DNA of 64,000 bases, from NCBI GenBank assembly GCA_030248135.1, contig JASANC010000511.1:1-64000 (forward strand), written 5' to 3'. Below, one piece after another: positions 22,901-33,517 of the stretch (position 1 is its first letter; the number at the start of each line of letters is the position of its first letter). This DNA is from Theristus sp. LFF4_11. Taxonomy: Eukaryota; Nematoda; Chromadorea; Monhysterida; Xyalidae. The notes under the pieces were generated by a model. That model worked only from the letters and a program-made list of their open reading frames with translations. It did not search any database and was not told where the DNA came from. The position numbers and the translations under genes are program-made.

Positions 22901-25900
22901 ACTGCAGCCGGAGACTGCTGCCGTTTGGGCTGCTGAAAAAGACAGAAATGAATAATAATAAGATTTCTGGATTTTTTGCTTAAACGGTCGAAGAAACTTT
23001 ACAACGCTGAATGGTTCCTTTTTAGTAAGGTGAGGTTTCCACTTTCACTGGTTCAAGGTCGCTGCAGAAAAAGCTGCTGCTCCTGTTATCGCCCATCAAA
23101 AAACGCGGTTCCTTGTCACCAATCTGCTCGATGGCACGTTTAACTTCGGTTCGTCACAATAATAACAAACAACAACAAATTAGTTACATCTCATTAATTA
23201 CCAATTACAACACCACCGTACCAGTGACGTGCCGTGCGACGGTGCGGTGTACCGTGGTGCACTTGCCGCAACGCGGTTCACATTGACGCAAGCCTTCGTC
23301 AGCCGCGTGCGCACCGCATCGGGTGGGTGGGAAGTGTCTAGGGTTGGCATGGTAAAAATACCGTTTTTTACCGGTAAAAAAACACGTATTTATACGCGTT
23401 TTTTTACCAGGGCAAAAATTGGTGCCTTGAAAAAAACGGGAAAAAGACCGTTTCTGTATTTTTCCGGTAATTTTACCGGTAAAAATACAAGTTTTTTTAC
23501 CACGATTTGAAAAAAACGGTATTTTGCCAACCCTAGAAGTGTCCCACGGTTAACCACATCGGGTGGGAAGTGTCCCACGGTTTACCGCATCACCGCACGG
23601 GAGCCTGCTTACCACGCATGATTTCTCAGATCACCAATCGACCGATCCGCACCACCCCCGTCTGCAACATTTGGCAATGCAGTGCTGTTAGTCAACGGTG
23701 CATGCGCAGCATTCGTGTTCTTGGTGTCGTCTGCGATTTCCAGCTCAAACCACGCCGTATAGTAGCGCACGATGTTCGGGTGCGCCAAACACGCGAGCAT
23801 TTGAATTTCGCGCAAAATCTGTGAATAGATGGAAAATTCGAAAAAAGGTCAATTTCGAACTTTAGGATGTCCAAAAGTGGCATAAGATACCAAAGTTAGG
23901 TTTGTTTGCGTGCATTATTGCTCGAAACACTGATGCAAGTCAAAACGTAACAACGTCAGCACCTGAACTAGCACAATTCATGGCCAATTCATGAACGCAA
24001 AAGGCATCCGGCACGTCACGTCACATTAATGGAGGCAGAAAGAGAAAACAGCAACCCAGCACGTCACCTTATCTGACGTCAAGCTTTAGAAAACCCGTTC
24101 GTTCATACCAGCATTCATGACGTGAGATGACGTGCTGGAAGAATGCATGAATGGTGCCAATGAACGGAAAGCACAAAAACGTACGCGAAAACAAGCGCCC
24201 GTCTGGGAATAATTGAAATCAATCTTTTTCAGCGCGTAATAACAGCGATCAATCAGATGGCGAGCCTGAAAAATATCTGATGTTTTCCTTGAATTGCGAT
24301 TGCTCAACGGTATGCTACCAGCCTTGGTGTGAAAAGCTGTATGTTGTTTACGAGCATTGAATACGCTCTCCCCAACCAATCAGCACACCACCACTCACCG
24401 GATTCAAGCAGATAACCAATGAACCGTAACAACACAACAGCCAATCAGAACGTCGTAAATGCAGATAAAGACCTAGATTTTTTTATGACAGTGCCCTCTG
24501 GCAAGAAGGCGTATCGTTACAAACAAACAAACACGCACGACGCATCGACCAACGGTGGCACACACTCACACGCACACTGCTGTCATATCGTATGTGTGCG
24601 CGTGTGTTTGTTTGATTATGCGCGCGCACGCAACATCACCGTGTAAAGGGGCATTTATGAAGCAGCATTTAGTGACTGCGCAGCTATCATTCAACACAGC
24701 TATGCGTCACTAAATACTGCTTCATGAATGCCGCTTAACAACGGAGTGCCCGGTCTTCGAACCAGGATTTTACACATCCACCTTATTCACCTTCAGCACG
24801 CGGCCGAATCCACCGCGGCCAATCGGTTGCACCCGATCGAAATCCTGCTCGAAACGACTCGGAAAGAAGTCGCGAGCGAAACAGCGCAATCGTGACGGAC
24901 GCGCGGTGGAACTGCGGGCGACTGTAGGCGTCGCAGCGTCAACGGCGGCGTCATCTGATTTGCTTCTGTGCGAAAATTTCAGTCTTTTCAGACAAAACTT
25001 CAGCCACACAGACCCGTTTATCCAGTGGGGTGAGCGAGTTTAACGAACTTTAAGTTTAGTAAAGAAAACTGCACTCCCAAATGCGTTTATTGTTGAAGAA
25101 CTACATTTAAGGACTATACTAATGAAAAGAAAACGAAAATTCGACACACTCACCGTTGTCGATTGACGCTGTGTCTATCACACGATTGAGCGACAGACGC
25201 AGGCTTCATATTTTCGCCCATTCTTGATTCGTTCCCTTCATCGTTTGACGTTTCCGGCAAGTCACAATCTTCCGGATCATTTTCCGGTCCAGTTTTCTGA
25301 CGACCAGAGCGTGCGTTGGCAGTGTTGACATCTAATTGCGCAGCTCTTGACTGGCTGTTGTTGATCGGCTTGTTGTCGTGGTTGACGGACTGTTCGAAAT
25401 CGGACAGGATTTTCTGCAGCACTGTTGGATCGACCGCTGAGCTCAGCGTCGTGGGCGACGTCAGAGAGCGACTGGAGAACAAACAGTGGATACAGTGCAT
25501 CATACCAGTGCGACGGTGTGGAGAAGCATGGTGCGGTTGCGGCAAAATGGTCTTGCGGTAAATTGTTGCTGCAGTGTTGAGAGAAAATTCGACATACTGA
25601 CCGTTGTCGATTGAAGCGGTGTGTCTGTCTATTACACAATTGCGCGACAGATACAGAACACGGAGATGAAATTACAGGGCTGTCGCAAGCGTCCGCACCA
25701 TGTTGAGGTAGCAGCACCATGCTCCACCACACTGTCCCACCGCACACGAGCACGTTTCCAGAGAGCACACAGTGCAGTGACATGTAATGTTGTTGTCAAC
25801 GATCACTGGATATTGTCAGCAACAGCAACGCCTGCGAGATGTGCTAGGACCGTGGACAGTCCGTTTCGGCAAACGTGTCCGACCGAAATGACGTCATGTG

Positions 25901-27388
25901 TTCAAAAAAACATACGCTTGCCAAGCACAGATTTGGCTTCTCCGTTCATGTGTACAAAACTAAAATCCTGGTGCCAGCGCGTGCACGAGAAACGGGCGTT
26001 TTTATCGCGAATGACGTCACGTCAATCTGACACGTTCAACTAAACCTGCAATACACGATACATTCCGTGTCCGGAAGCGAGAGTCGAACTCGCGGGCGCC
26101 CAGCGGACCGGGTCGACAGAGGCAAACCTGCGCGATGAGCTGACCACGACATGATTGATGATAGCACACAAAAAGTTCGTTCTTGATTGAGCACTAACGG
26201 CAAACTGGGCGCCCCGAGCGCGCACAGCCATCGAATCACGTGATCAAGCAGATGTTGAATGGCAGTCGCGCACTGGTGGCGAACCGAGGCGAACTCGCTG
26301 CTGACGAACGTCGCTGGTAGGAGACCGTGACGCATCAGCATACCCGACACCACTGAACATGCACGCATGTGCTTTGCGAGAGTTGCTTTTGCGGATGGGA
26401 GGGTGCTTTTTTGAGAGTTTTCTTTGTTGTACATGCTCGCTTCATAAAGGGCTTCCCATGGCCTTGGAGTCCCGCTGGATACGCGGTTCGTACGACATGC
26501 CAATCCGCTAGTTTTAATCAATGAAACAAGGGTGAACATTGCTCATCGTTGTGCAAGTTTGTTTTGGCTGTGATTTGAATTGGGTAGCGCACAGAACCAG
26601 CCAATTGCTGCGCTGGAATTTCAACACACAGAAATTGCGAAAAAAACATCGTTCAACTTGCAACCGACCGAAGAACGCCTGTCGTTTGCGTTCGGTTGAT
26701 TTATCAACGAGCACGTCGCACAACAGCTCGATGACAGACGCGAGACACATCGACGTCGCCGCGTGGTTGCGATTTGTGCTCGTTGCTTCGAGAATTTCGT
26801 GAATGTTGCCGGTTCGCAACGTCTCACTTGCGCCCGCTGCTCCTGCCGGTGTGGCTGTCAATAATGGACGTGTTGTACGGTTGTCACCTGCGCTGGCAGA
26901 AAGATTCACTTTGAATTCAAAAGTGAAGTCAGTTTTGTCGGAAACTAATGACGTAAAAACAGTAAACTGGTGGAAGCAGTACAATTCAGTTACAGTGGCG
27001 GCCAAAAGTGTTGGAACGCTGCGCGCGTGTGTGCTGTGTATTGCGCGCGTGTTGCATCAGCCCTACAAACGCTATTATAAGAGTTTATGGGCAACGTTGG
27101 GTTCACGGGACACTTTTCGACCCAACGTTGCCCATAAACTCTTATAATATCGTTTGTATGGCTGACGCAACACGCGCGCAATGTTCCAACACTTTTGGTC
27201 GCCACTGTAGATGTGAACGGAAGATGTAAAACAAAAAACGTTAAAAAGGCAAGAAAATCACTCTGTTTTCTAGTCGGACTGTAGCTTCGAGGACGATCAA
27301 AACCCAAAAATTCTGGACATGTCAACAATTCGCGCAGAGCAACGCCGTCGAATTCGGCCACACGCACTTGTCCTTTTTGGCTGGCCAT
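16946..27388 (-). CDS. EIF2AK1: eIF2alpha kinase, heme-regulated inhibitor (HRI) type
   Basis: Phosphorylates eIF2alpha to slow translation under heme, oxidative or mitochondrial stress. Exons, 5' to 3': 27388-27262, 26887-26669, 26352-26240, ~25418 or ~25546 to 25154, 24965-24782, 24265-24185, 23818-23613, 22932-~22730, 22080-21984, 20825-20719, 19771-19604, 19115-18978, 18753-~18655, 17050-16946. The N-terminal domain has MRHGLLPATFVSSEFASVR, close to HRI. Kinase motifs: glycine loop IGRGGFGRV, lysine YYALKKI, C-helix REIQMLACLAHPNIV with YYTAWFE (typical of eIF2alpha kinases), an acidic/Ser-rich insert, IHRDVK, GDFGLA and YAAPEQL. The C-lobe has YHPFGTAMERAQCL, and the protein ends in a short coiled coil, as human HRI does. 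Exons 4, 8 and the 22.7-22.1 kb link are uncertain in boundary. PERK is less likely: no luminal domain or membrane segment. Confidence 0.92.
17163..17242. repeat. CCAAT foldback unit
   Basis: GATTGGCTGCACTTTGAATG opposite CAACCAATCAGCG, about 60 bp apart, just upstream (on +) of the hAT element in the last HRI intron. Confidence 0.55.
17297..18451. mobile_element. Non-autonomous hAT-type element, TAGGGGTGG termini, 1155 bp
   Basis: Begins TAGGGGTGGTAAAAAACGG and ends in its imperfect complement CCGACCCACCCCTA; GGTATAAAAAACCG motifs recur at both ends. Flanked by a perfect 8-bp duplication CATCACGG (17289-17296 and 18452-18459), the hAT hallmark. Interior has an Asp/Ser-rich ORF on the minus strand (about 70 aa, 18154-17945), not a recognisable transposase. 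Sits in the last HRI intron. Confidence 0.92.
19874..20021 (-). repeat. Dispersed repeat A, copy 2 (inverted)
   Basis: Reverse complement of the repeat at 8629-8783; shares GTGGCAATTCAAAGTCGCC, GAGTGACTCGGCCC and TATGCGCGCATTGAGTC. In an HRI intron. Confidence 0.75.
20286..20600. mobile_element. GC-rich element with inverted termini, unclassified
   Basis: A GC-rich block in an AT-rich HRI intron, bounded by TTGGCGCAATGGGCTGATG and its approximate complement CATCGCCCATTGCCAA. No ORF or product recognised, and no target duplication found. Confidence 0.5.
20925..21706. mobile_element. Non-autonomous hAT-type element, TAGGGTTGGC termini, 782 bp
   Basis: Begins TAGGGTTGGCATGGTAAAAA and ends ACGGTATTTTGCCAACCCTA. 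Perfect 8-bp duplication ATCTCAAC at 20917-20924 and 21707-21714. Subterminal TTTTTTACCGG/CCGGTAAAAA motifs. In an HRI intron. Confidence 0.93.
22549..22623. mobile_element. Palindromic MITE, copy 3
   Basis: Starts AGGCGTATTCATGAGGCAG after TAA and ends CTGTTTCATGAATGCCG. Same family as 5860-5935; the right flank has decayed. In an HRI intron. Confidence 0.6.
23339..23535. mobile_element. hAT-type MITE, TAGGGTTGGC family, 197 bp
   Basis: Short internally deleted relative of 20925-21706 with the same ends. Perfect 8-bp duplication GAAGTGTC at 23331-23338 and 23536-23543. The flanks contain short direct repeats of GGGTGGGAAGTGTC. Confidence 0.93.
23981..24160. mobile_element. Foldback MITE with CACGTCA arms, intact copy
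   Basis: Ends TGGCCAATTCATGAACGC and GCATGAATGGTGCCA. Subterminal CCGGCACGTCACGTCAC arms face GACGTGAGATGACGTGCTGG. Closely related to the interrupted copy at 27728-28652. In an HRI intron. Confidence 0.6.
24647..24735. mobile_element. Palindromic MITE, perfect TAA flanks, copy 4
   Basis: AGGGGCATTTATGAAGCAG ... CTGCTTCATGAATGCCGCT with TAA on both sides. Best-preserved flank of its family and ends about 45 bp from the kinase glycine-loop exon of HRI. Confidence 0.75.
25588..25655 (-). repeat. Partial duplicate of the end of HRI exon 4
   Basis: On the minus strand the stretch coding SVAQ-C-R-NRQR at the end of exon 4 (about 25205-25138) is repeated 450 bp upstream, with the donor changed from CAACGGTGAG to CAACGGTCAG. 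The donor still has GT, but its consensus is weaker. Confidence 0.6.
25855..26035. mobile_element. Inverted-repeat element with TGACGTCA boxes, copy 1
   Basis: AAACGTGTCCGACCGAAATG followed by ACGTCA at the left and a GAATGACGTCACGTCAATC...ACACG arm at the right. The same arm occurs in the PTPA intron (31230-31570). Ends not fixed; no target duplication seen. Confidence 0.45.
26050..26142 (-). repeat. tRNA-like sequence (SINE head or tRNA pseudogene)
   Basis: Minus strand reads GTCGTGGTCAGCTCATCG (A-box-like), then about 45 bases later CGAGTTCGACTCTCGC (B-box-like), ending CTTCCGGACACGG. Promoter boxes are at tRNA spacing, but stems do not fold cleanly by eye. Confidence 0.4.
26993..27207. 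mobile_element. Tc1/mariner-type palindromic MITE, 215 bp
   Basis: Arms CAGTGGCGGCCAAAAGTGTT and AACACTTTTGGTCGCCACTG, flanked by TA duplications. The two halves are near-perfect complements (TATAAGAGTTTATGGGCAAC repeats inverted), giving one long hairpin. In the first HRI intron. Related to 55720-55944. Confidence 0.92.
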
Positions 27389-27727
27389 CCTTTCTTGAAT
27401 CGTATCTTGAATCAAAACAAAAAAGACTACTGTCAGTTTTATAAAAATGACCACAAAGGCTGGAAAACTGGAACTTCTTGCTTGCCTCGATTTGCGCGGT
27501 GTTGTGGTGCGTTGCCCGTGAGAGGTCGCGGTGCCTTGTGGTGCCTCTGTGATCTGCGTTCGCGTTTCGAAAATTTGGCGGAATAATGTTGGTGAAAGAA
27601 AACTGAAAATTTTAAAGCACACTGCACACTGCACAGTTGGTTTTGTTGCATCATCCAAAAAGTTGTGTTGCATAATCACTGAGATGATACACGCAAAACG
27701 ATGGATGACGTATATGAACCAACTGAC

Positions 27728-28652
27728 GGCCCATTCATGCACGACGGACATATATCCGGCACGTCATGTCACGTCACGTCATGTATGAATGCGTGTATGA
27801 ACGAACACGTGTTCTAAAGATAACCTGACGTGCCGGATTAGAGATGTCAAAAAAAAAAATTTTCTATTTTTTTTTTTAATTTTTTTTTAAATTTTTTTTT
27901 AAATGAAAGTTGTTCAGAATTTTTCAGGGAGTCCGAATATCACCATCTGAGGAGCCACCGACTTACCATATGACCCCCACTCATATGGGAGGAGGGTGAA
28001 AATTTCAGACTTGGTTTCGGCGACCCCATTTTCCCACCGACGACATCACGTCTCGTGTTTTGCCTCTCAATTCACCTCAAATAACATGGAAACAAGTTCC
28101 ACAACAAACCGGTGTGATCACGCTGACGACACGAGGCGAAACAGCAACGAGCAACCAACGAAGTTACGCTTGCAGTGGCAGACAGTGCAATTTCCACCTT
28201 TCGAGATCCTGAAAAACGATGCGTAAATGTGAGTTCTCTGCTTCTATCTCACCTTAGCGACATCGGAATTTGTTGAACTAGCCTTTGCGACGCTCAAGTA
28301 CTTCAATGCGCGAGTCGATCATCACTCACCAAGGCTGAAAACAGTCGATAAATCAATCCAGAATACCACCTGCAGCGTTGAAGACCAAGTGACAAGGTAA
28401 AGTCAAAGAAAATTTTTGTTGAACTTTCGAAAAATTATGCCAAAAACGGCATTTTCAGGGCACATTAAAGAAAAAATTTCAAAAATTTTTTATAAAAAAA
28501 AATAAAAAAAAATGCTCATTTTTTTTACTTTTTTAAAAAAAAAATTAAAAAAAATTTTTTTTTGACCCTTACATCTCTATGCCGGATTGCTGTTTTTTGC
28601 TCCATAAATGAGACGTGACGTGCCGCATAAAATTTGTGTGCATGAATTGGCC
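27728..28652. mobile_element. Foldback MITE interrupted by a hAT element
   Basis: Left end GGCCCATTCATGCAC with CCGGCACGTCATGTCACGTC arm; right end GAGACGTGACGTGCCG and GTGCATGAATTGGCC. Split at TGCCGGAT by the hAT element at 27839-28579. Lies in the divergent HRI-PTPA promoter region. Confidence 0.65.
27839..28579 (+). mobile_element. Non-autonomous hAT-type element, TAGAGATGT family, copy 1
   Basis: Begins TAGAGATGTCAAAAAAAAAA and ends TTTTTGACCCTTACATCTCTA-type complement. Perfect 8-bp duplication TGCCGGAT at 27831-27838 and 28580-28587. A/T homopolymer stretches lie inside both ends. An ORF of 76 codons at 27996-28226 (starts [16 protein letters not shown], ends FEILKNDA) recurs unchanged in two other copies. 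No known domain. Confidence 0.95.
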
Positions 28653-28804
28653 TTAACTGGATTGAGAAATGAAATTAGACATGGAATGATGCACGACAAC
28701 TGACGTCACGTGACGGACACGCATCACCGAGTTGAGCTGGCACCCTAAACTTTTCTGTCTTTTCGTTTTCATTTTGTCTTTTTTCGTCGGTTTCAAAATA
28801 AAAT

Positions 28805-28841
28805 CGCATCGCATCGCAACGCAACGCATCGCATCGCAAGA
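28805..28841 (+). repeat. GCATC/GCAAC pentamer repeat in PTPA leader
   Basis: About seven tandem 5-bp units (CGCATCGCATCGCAACGCAA...) end 22 bp before the PTPA start codon, inside the probable 5' UTR. Confidence 0.75.
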
Positions 28842-28862
28842 AAAAGGGTAAAACAAAGGGGG

Positions 28863-31744
28863 ATGTCGTCGTCAACTTCCATGGTGCCTGAGCGGCGCAT
28901 AAAATCGCCGATGGATTTGGGGAAATGGACGAAATCCAAGGTTCGTTCTTTTGTGTGAAAACGGTTTTTGTGTCATTAAAAAACTTTTCAAGGTTCATAA
29001 ACGATGTGCATTGGTGTTTTATTACGTTTGCGTGGCTTTTCAAAAACGACACTCACGGTTACCACACTCACGCACGACTCACCAGTCAACAAATTTGATG
29101 ACATTTTCAGTTGTTTCATGCTTCATCCAATCCAGGCACACCGTCAGTTGACCGATTTCATTGAGCGCTGCGGACACGCGGTGCGTGGTCGCTCGATTTC
29201 GTCCGTCGAAACGTCAACGTCAAAATTAGCGCCAATCATCGAGAAATTGTCCGAGATGCTTCGAAAATTGGACGCGCTGATTGCTGAATGTCCTCCGCAG
29301 GAGCAACCGCAGCGATTCGGCAACAAAGCGTATCGCGATTGGTTTGCGCGCATGAGTGCGGTGAGAGAAGCGCAGATTGATTTCCGTCTATTGTATCACA
29401 GTTGAAAGTTGAAGTTGAAGATTTTTTCTGTCTGTGTTGGTGTGTTTGCTGGCGTGGTAGGAGTTCGAGTTGGTTGAGTTTGAGCAACATTATTTTGAGT
29501 TCAACAATCACGTGTGAAAGAAACCGCACAGTTTTCAGACCAAAGGCATTGACTTGTTTTTATTTCAGCAAGCCGACTCTCTCATCGTGGAGCTGTTACC
29601 CGACGATTGCCAATCGTCGACCACAGTGCAACAGTTGCGGCCGTATTTCCTGGACAGTTTCGGCAATTCAACCAGAATCGATTACGGAACTGGTTAGATA
29701 AGGAAGACAACATAAAATGTCAGTTTTAGCGTGCAGAATCTGCAAAATGGCAAACAGAAGAAAATGCAGTTTTCGACTTTGGTTTGCCGCTCCATTGTCC
29801 ACGTGAAAAGATTTGAATGACAAATCAATGATCACCACGCGTTTCCATCAGGATTCGCCACCGAACGTTTTTTCTGAACCTTGCAGGCCACGAAGCGGCG
29901 TTCATAATTCTGCTGTCCTGTCTGCTGAAGCTGAACGTTCTCCAAGCAGAACATCTTGATGCGGTCGTTCTGCGAGTTTTTGTGGAGTGAGTGCGTTCGA
30001 AATTGGTGTCAAAGATTGGTTTCAAACGTCAAAATTGCTAGCGCACGTAGTACGGTATCAAGCGTATTTGGTCTCGATACGATCTTACTGTAGTCGACCA
30101 TCAGCGAAGTTTATTGTGAAGTGTTCGAGTATAAACACGAAATTAAAACAGAACTGTTCTGATTCGATCTTCCCTGGCGATCAGGAACTTAGTCGAGCAA
30201 TAATTTCGTGTCGAGACCAAAACCGTACTCGCACCCACCCAACTCGCACCACTGTTGTCATTCAACTGTAACGTCATTGTTTCAGATATCTCAATTTGGT
30301 GCGTCGTCTACAACAGACGTACAACATGGAACCTGCGGGAAGCCAGGGCGTTTGGGCTTTGGACGATTTTCAGTTTGTGCCGTTCATTTGGGGCAGCGCG
30401 CAATTGATTGGTGGGTTTTTTTGGTTCGACCAAGAAAAATGGATTGTCAAATGCAAAACTAAACTGAGTTTTCTGGGATTTTATAACACTTTTACTGCTT
30501 TTACCACAGATCATCCCACACTGACGCCGCAATCCGTTCTGAACGACGTTGAAGTGGAGAAACAGTCTGACGAATATTTGTATTTTGGATGCATAAAGTT
30601 CATCAACAAGGTATGAAGCGGTCAGAAGCTGGTAACAAGTTGCCAGAAGCGGAATTTACTCCCAACTTTTTGGTGTTTGCTTGATTGAGCTGATTGTTTG
30701 GTTGCATAGAAGATTTACAAAGGTGCTCGCAAAAGCAGCCAATCAATCAATGTGCTCGAATTTTCACTTCCCACTTAACAAATGTGTCAATTTCACGCAA
30801 CGGTTACCGTAAACTGTGGAGACGGAGACCGTGCAGTTTCCTCAACCACATAGTTGGGGATCTGCTGGATGTTGTTGCACACACACACTTGCTGATTTGT
30901 GTGCCGGTGTGTTTGTTTGTGATGTGTTTTGCAGGCGGAACGGGTGCAAAAACGTGATATTTAGTCTTATTCAATTTGTGGTACGCGCATCGCTTGAAAA
31001 AACGATTTTCATTTTGTTCGCAGATGAAGACGGGTCCATTTGCTGAGCACTCAAATCAACTGTGGAACATCAGTTCGGTACCGTACTGGTCGAAAGTGAA
31101 CACGGGCCTCATGAAAATGTACAAAGCTGAAGTGCGTTCGCATTTGTAGTTTCGCTTCTCGTAATTTGTGAACACTTTTTTATTGTAGTTTCAGCTTTGC
31201 CGCAATTTCGGTTATAGCGACCGAAATGATGGAAATCGAGATAGGTTCAGATCACTGGACCCTTGCGGACTATATACCCCGGCCCCGAATTCGGGACTCT
31301 AGTATTGTGGATTTATTCAAACGTTTCCGGACTAAAATGACGTCATTTGCTTTAAAAACGCCCGTTTGTCAAAATACAGGCTTAAAATGTCAGTTTGGTG
31401 TGACTGATTCGACATTCACCATTTGTTTTGCGGGAAGAAATCGGCTAAACGGAAAGTCTGGTTTGCTGTGAACGACAAGCGCATGTTTGGCGGCACTAGA
31501 CGTCATTTCAGTGGGACACGTTTCAAATAGGTCATATCCCCTCCCCCGAGTTGCGAACTCCAATAAGATGACCATCGAATCTGGAAATTTTACGAGTTTT
31601 TCTAAACGGTGGGGAGATTTCATGAATAGACTCAGCTCTGAAATGAAATCAGCACGATTATTTTGTTTTCTACAGGTCCTTGCCAAGTTTCCGGTGGTGC
31701 AGCATTTCGTGTTTAGTGAACTGTTTTCAATCGATCCATTGTGA
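28863..31744 (+). CDS. PTPA: PP2A phosphatase activator (PTPA)
   Basis: Helps load metal into the PP2A catalytic subunit and is also described as a peptidyl-prolyl isomerase; cytosolic and nuclear. Eight phase-consistent exons: 28863-28940, 29136-29360, 29569-29692, 29887-29986, 30286-30410, 30510-30610, 31024-31131, 31676-31744; about 309 aa, close to the family length. Family blocks in order: MDLGKWTKSK, PQRFGNKAYRDWFARM, NSTRIDYGTGHEA, MEPAGSQGVWALDDFQF with VPFIWGSAQL, MKTGPFAEHSNQLWNIS, VPYWSKVNTGL-KMYKAE and a C-terminal LAKFPVVQHFVF. The ATG has a good context, and the upstream N-terminus is as short as expected. A probable poly(A) signal AATAAA is at 31883. The gene is head-to-head with HRI. 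Confidence 0.96.
31230..31570. mobile_element. Inverted-repeat element with TGACGTCA box, copy 2
   Basis: In the last PTPA intron. CAAACGTTTCCGGACTAAAA before TGACGTCATTT on the left faces GACGTCATTTCAGTGGGACA and CGTTTCAAA on the right. CCGAATTCGGGACTC faces GAGTTGCGAACTC at the outer ends. The arm is shared with 25855-26035. Confidence 0.55.
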
Positions 31745-33517
31745 TCCATTGCAAGTTTTGAAATTATTGGGTTTTTTTCGGTAGTCATTTATTTTTTTGC
31801 TCCACGTTTTATTGTTGTTGCTCCCAAACATCTCTGGTATTTTTTCTACTTTTTTATTCGAATGTCGTAAATCTGAATGGCGAATAAAAGGAAAACTGGA
31901 GGCGAAAGTTTTTTTTGAATTCACAACAAACGAAACTGATAGAAAATGTATAACAAATCAATACATCTCCCATGTTCAATGCTTGTTACCCAATACTTCA
32001 GATTCATTTTCAAAGCCGAACGAGACAAAATATTTGAAACCAAACCGTATTTCACTAGAAAACTGTCAAACAAGTGGAGAAATAAGTGCAGTTGGTCTGA
32101 TACTTTAACAGGAATAACATTTTTGGATTTTCGGAACAGTGATAATTTAACAGGAATAAACGGTTACTCGGAACAATGCGGTTCCAAAAAAGCACATTAA
32201 AAATCTTGGCTCCACTCAAACGCAGAAATGGCAGGCACTGCAACTTTTTTGTGACTGATGTTTTTTAAATCGTCGAAAAAAAACATTGTTCCCTAGTGGT
32301 GGTACGGCATACGTTTCAGACACTGCTATTTTGGTTGAAAACCACGAATGACCATACATGAATGACAATTCACTGGCGCACAACAACAAAAGTAAAACCA
32401 ATGCTCCATATCCATAGAAAACATTGCAAAAAAATCTCGTGCTATCAAATCTTTTTTGCTCGAAGACAATGCTGATTGGTCAATACTTCAGGGTAAAAAT
32501 TTAAAGAAAGTGAATCGAAATTGTCACTTAGTTCGTTCAACCACAACAAAGTTATGGGGCAGTCAAATTTTAATTATGTCGATTCAAAAACTCCACTGAC
32601 GGGAAGCAAACAAGGTATTACTGACTGGTATTACTGGAAAGAGCCCGAGAATAACAACATAAAAACCAACCGACAGAACAGAAACCAGGCAAGACAAAAC
32701 CTCAACGGTAATTTTTGAGATGTGTGTACACAGCAATCAACGTTTGAAAAACAATATTGTCTCCGCGAAAGAAACAAAAAAAATGCAACCGAGAGCAAAG
32801 CACTTCAAGAAGGTTTTCTTGATGCGAGAACAAGAGAAAATCGGATAACAATAGAAAGCAACTCAGTTTTATAGCCATTGTGATGCGATTTTGACCCGTA
32901 TGTGAACGGCTAGTAAACCGTGAAACAAAATTTATCAAAACAGTGCCAAAATGGTGATTTATTGATTAAATTAGAACTGGAAATATTGAAATCAGGTTCG
33001 AAAGTCAATGATGTTGTTGTTCAAGCTCAAACCGATGTTGTGCTGTATTATGATACCTGGTCCATGCCATTGAACATTTGTGTCCAAGGCAAAAGCGTCC
33101 TGTCATGTGTCCATCCATATCAAACGTCCAACTTATGAAGATCGTGCAAGTTAGGTTACCGATAGTGCAGATAGATCAGTTAAATTCACGTGAAAACGCT
33201 CACCTCAGTTTGAACGGAATACATTCAACATTCAGTTTGAGCCTCACAACAAACAAAAAGCAACATCGCTGAGTTGAAACGCAATCTCGAGAAAAAGGAA
33301 AAACATCAAAAAATTGCACGATTCCACTGATGTCACCAGAACGAAAACAATCCGCCAATTTCCGCACCACTGGTGTCCCAAACAACAACCATGACACCAA
33401 CCAACGAAAAAAACGCTACTCATTCAGCAAAACCGTTCATCCAGCACTGACTCTCATCCAGTACGTACATTCAGCAAGGCAGTAAAACACAATGAATTCC
33501 GGTTTTCACTGGTTTAG
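31745..33517. other. Intergenic, convergent PTPA and SERTA gene ends
   Basis: AT-rich. No exon, RNA or clear repeat end recognised, apart from the PTPA 3' UTR at the start. Confidence 0.5.
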
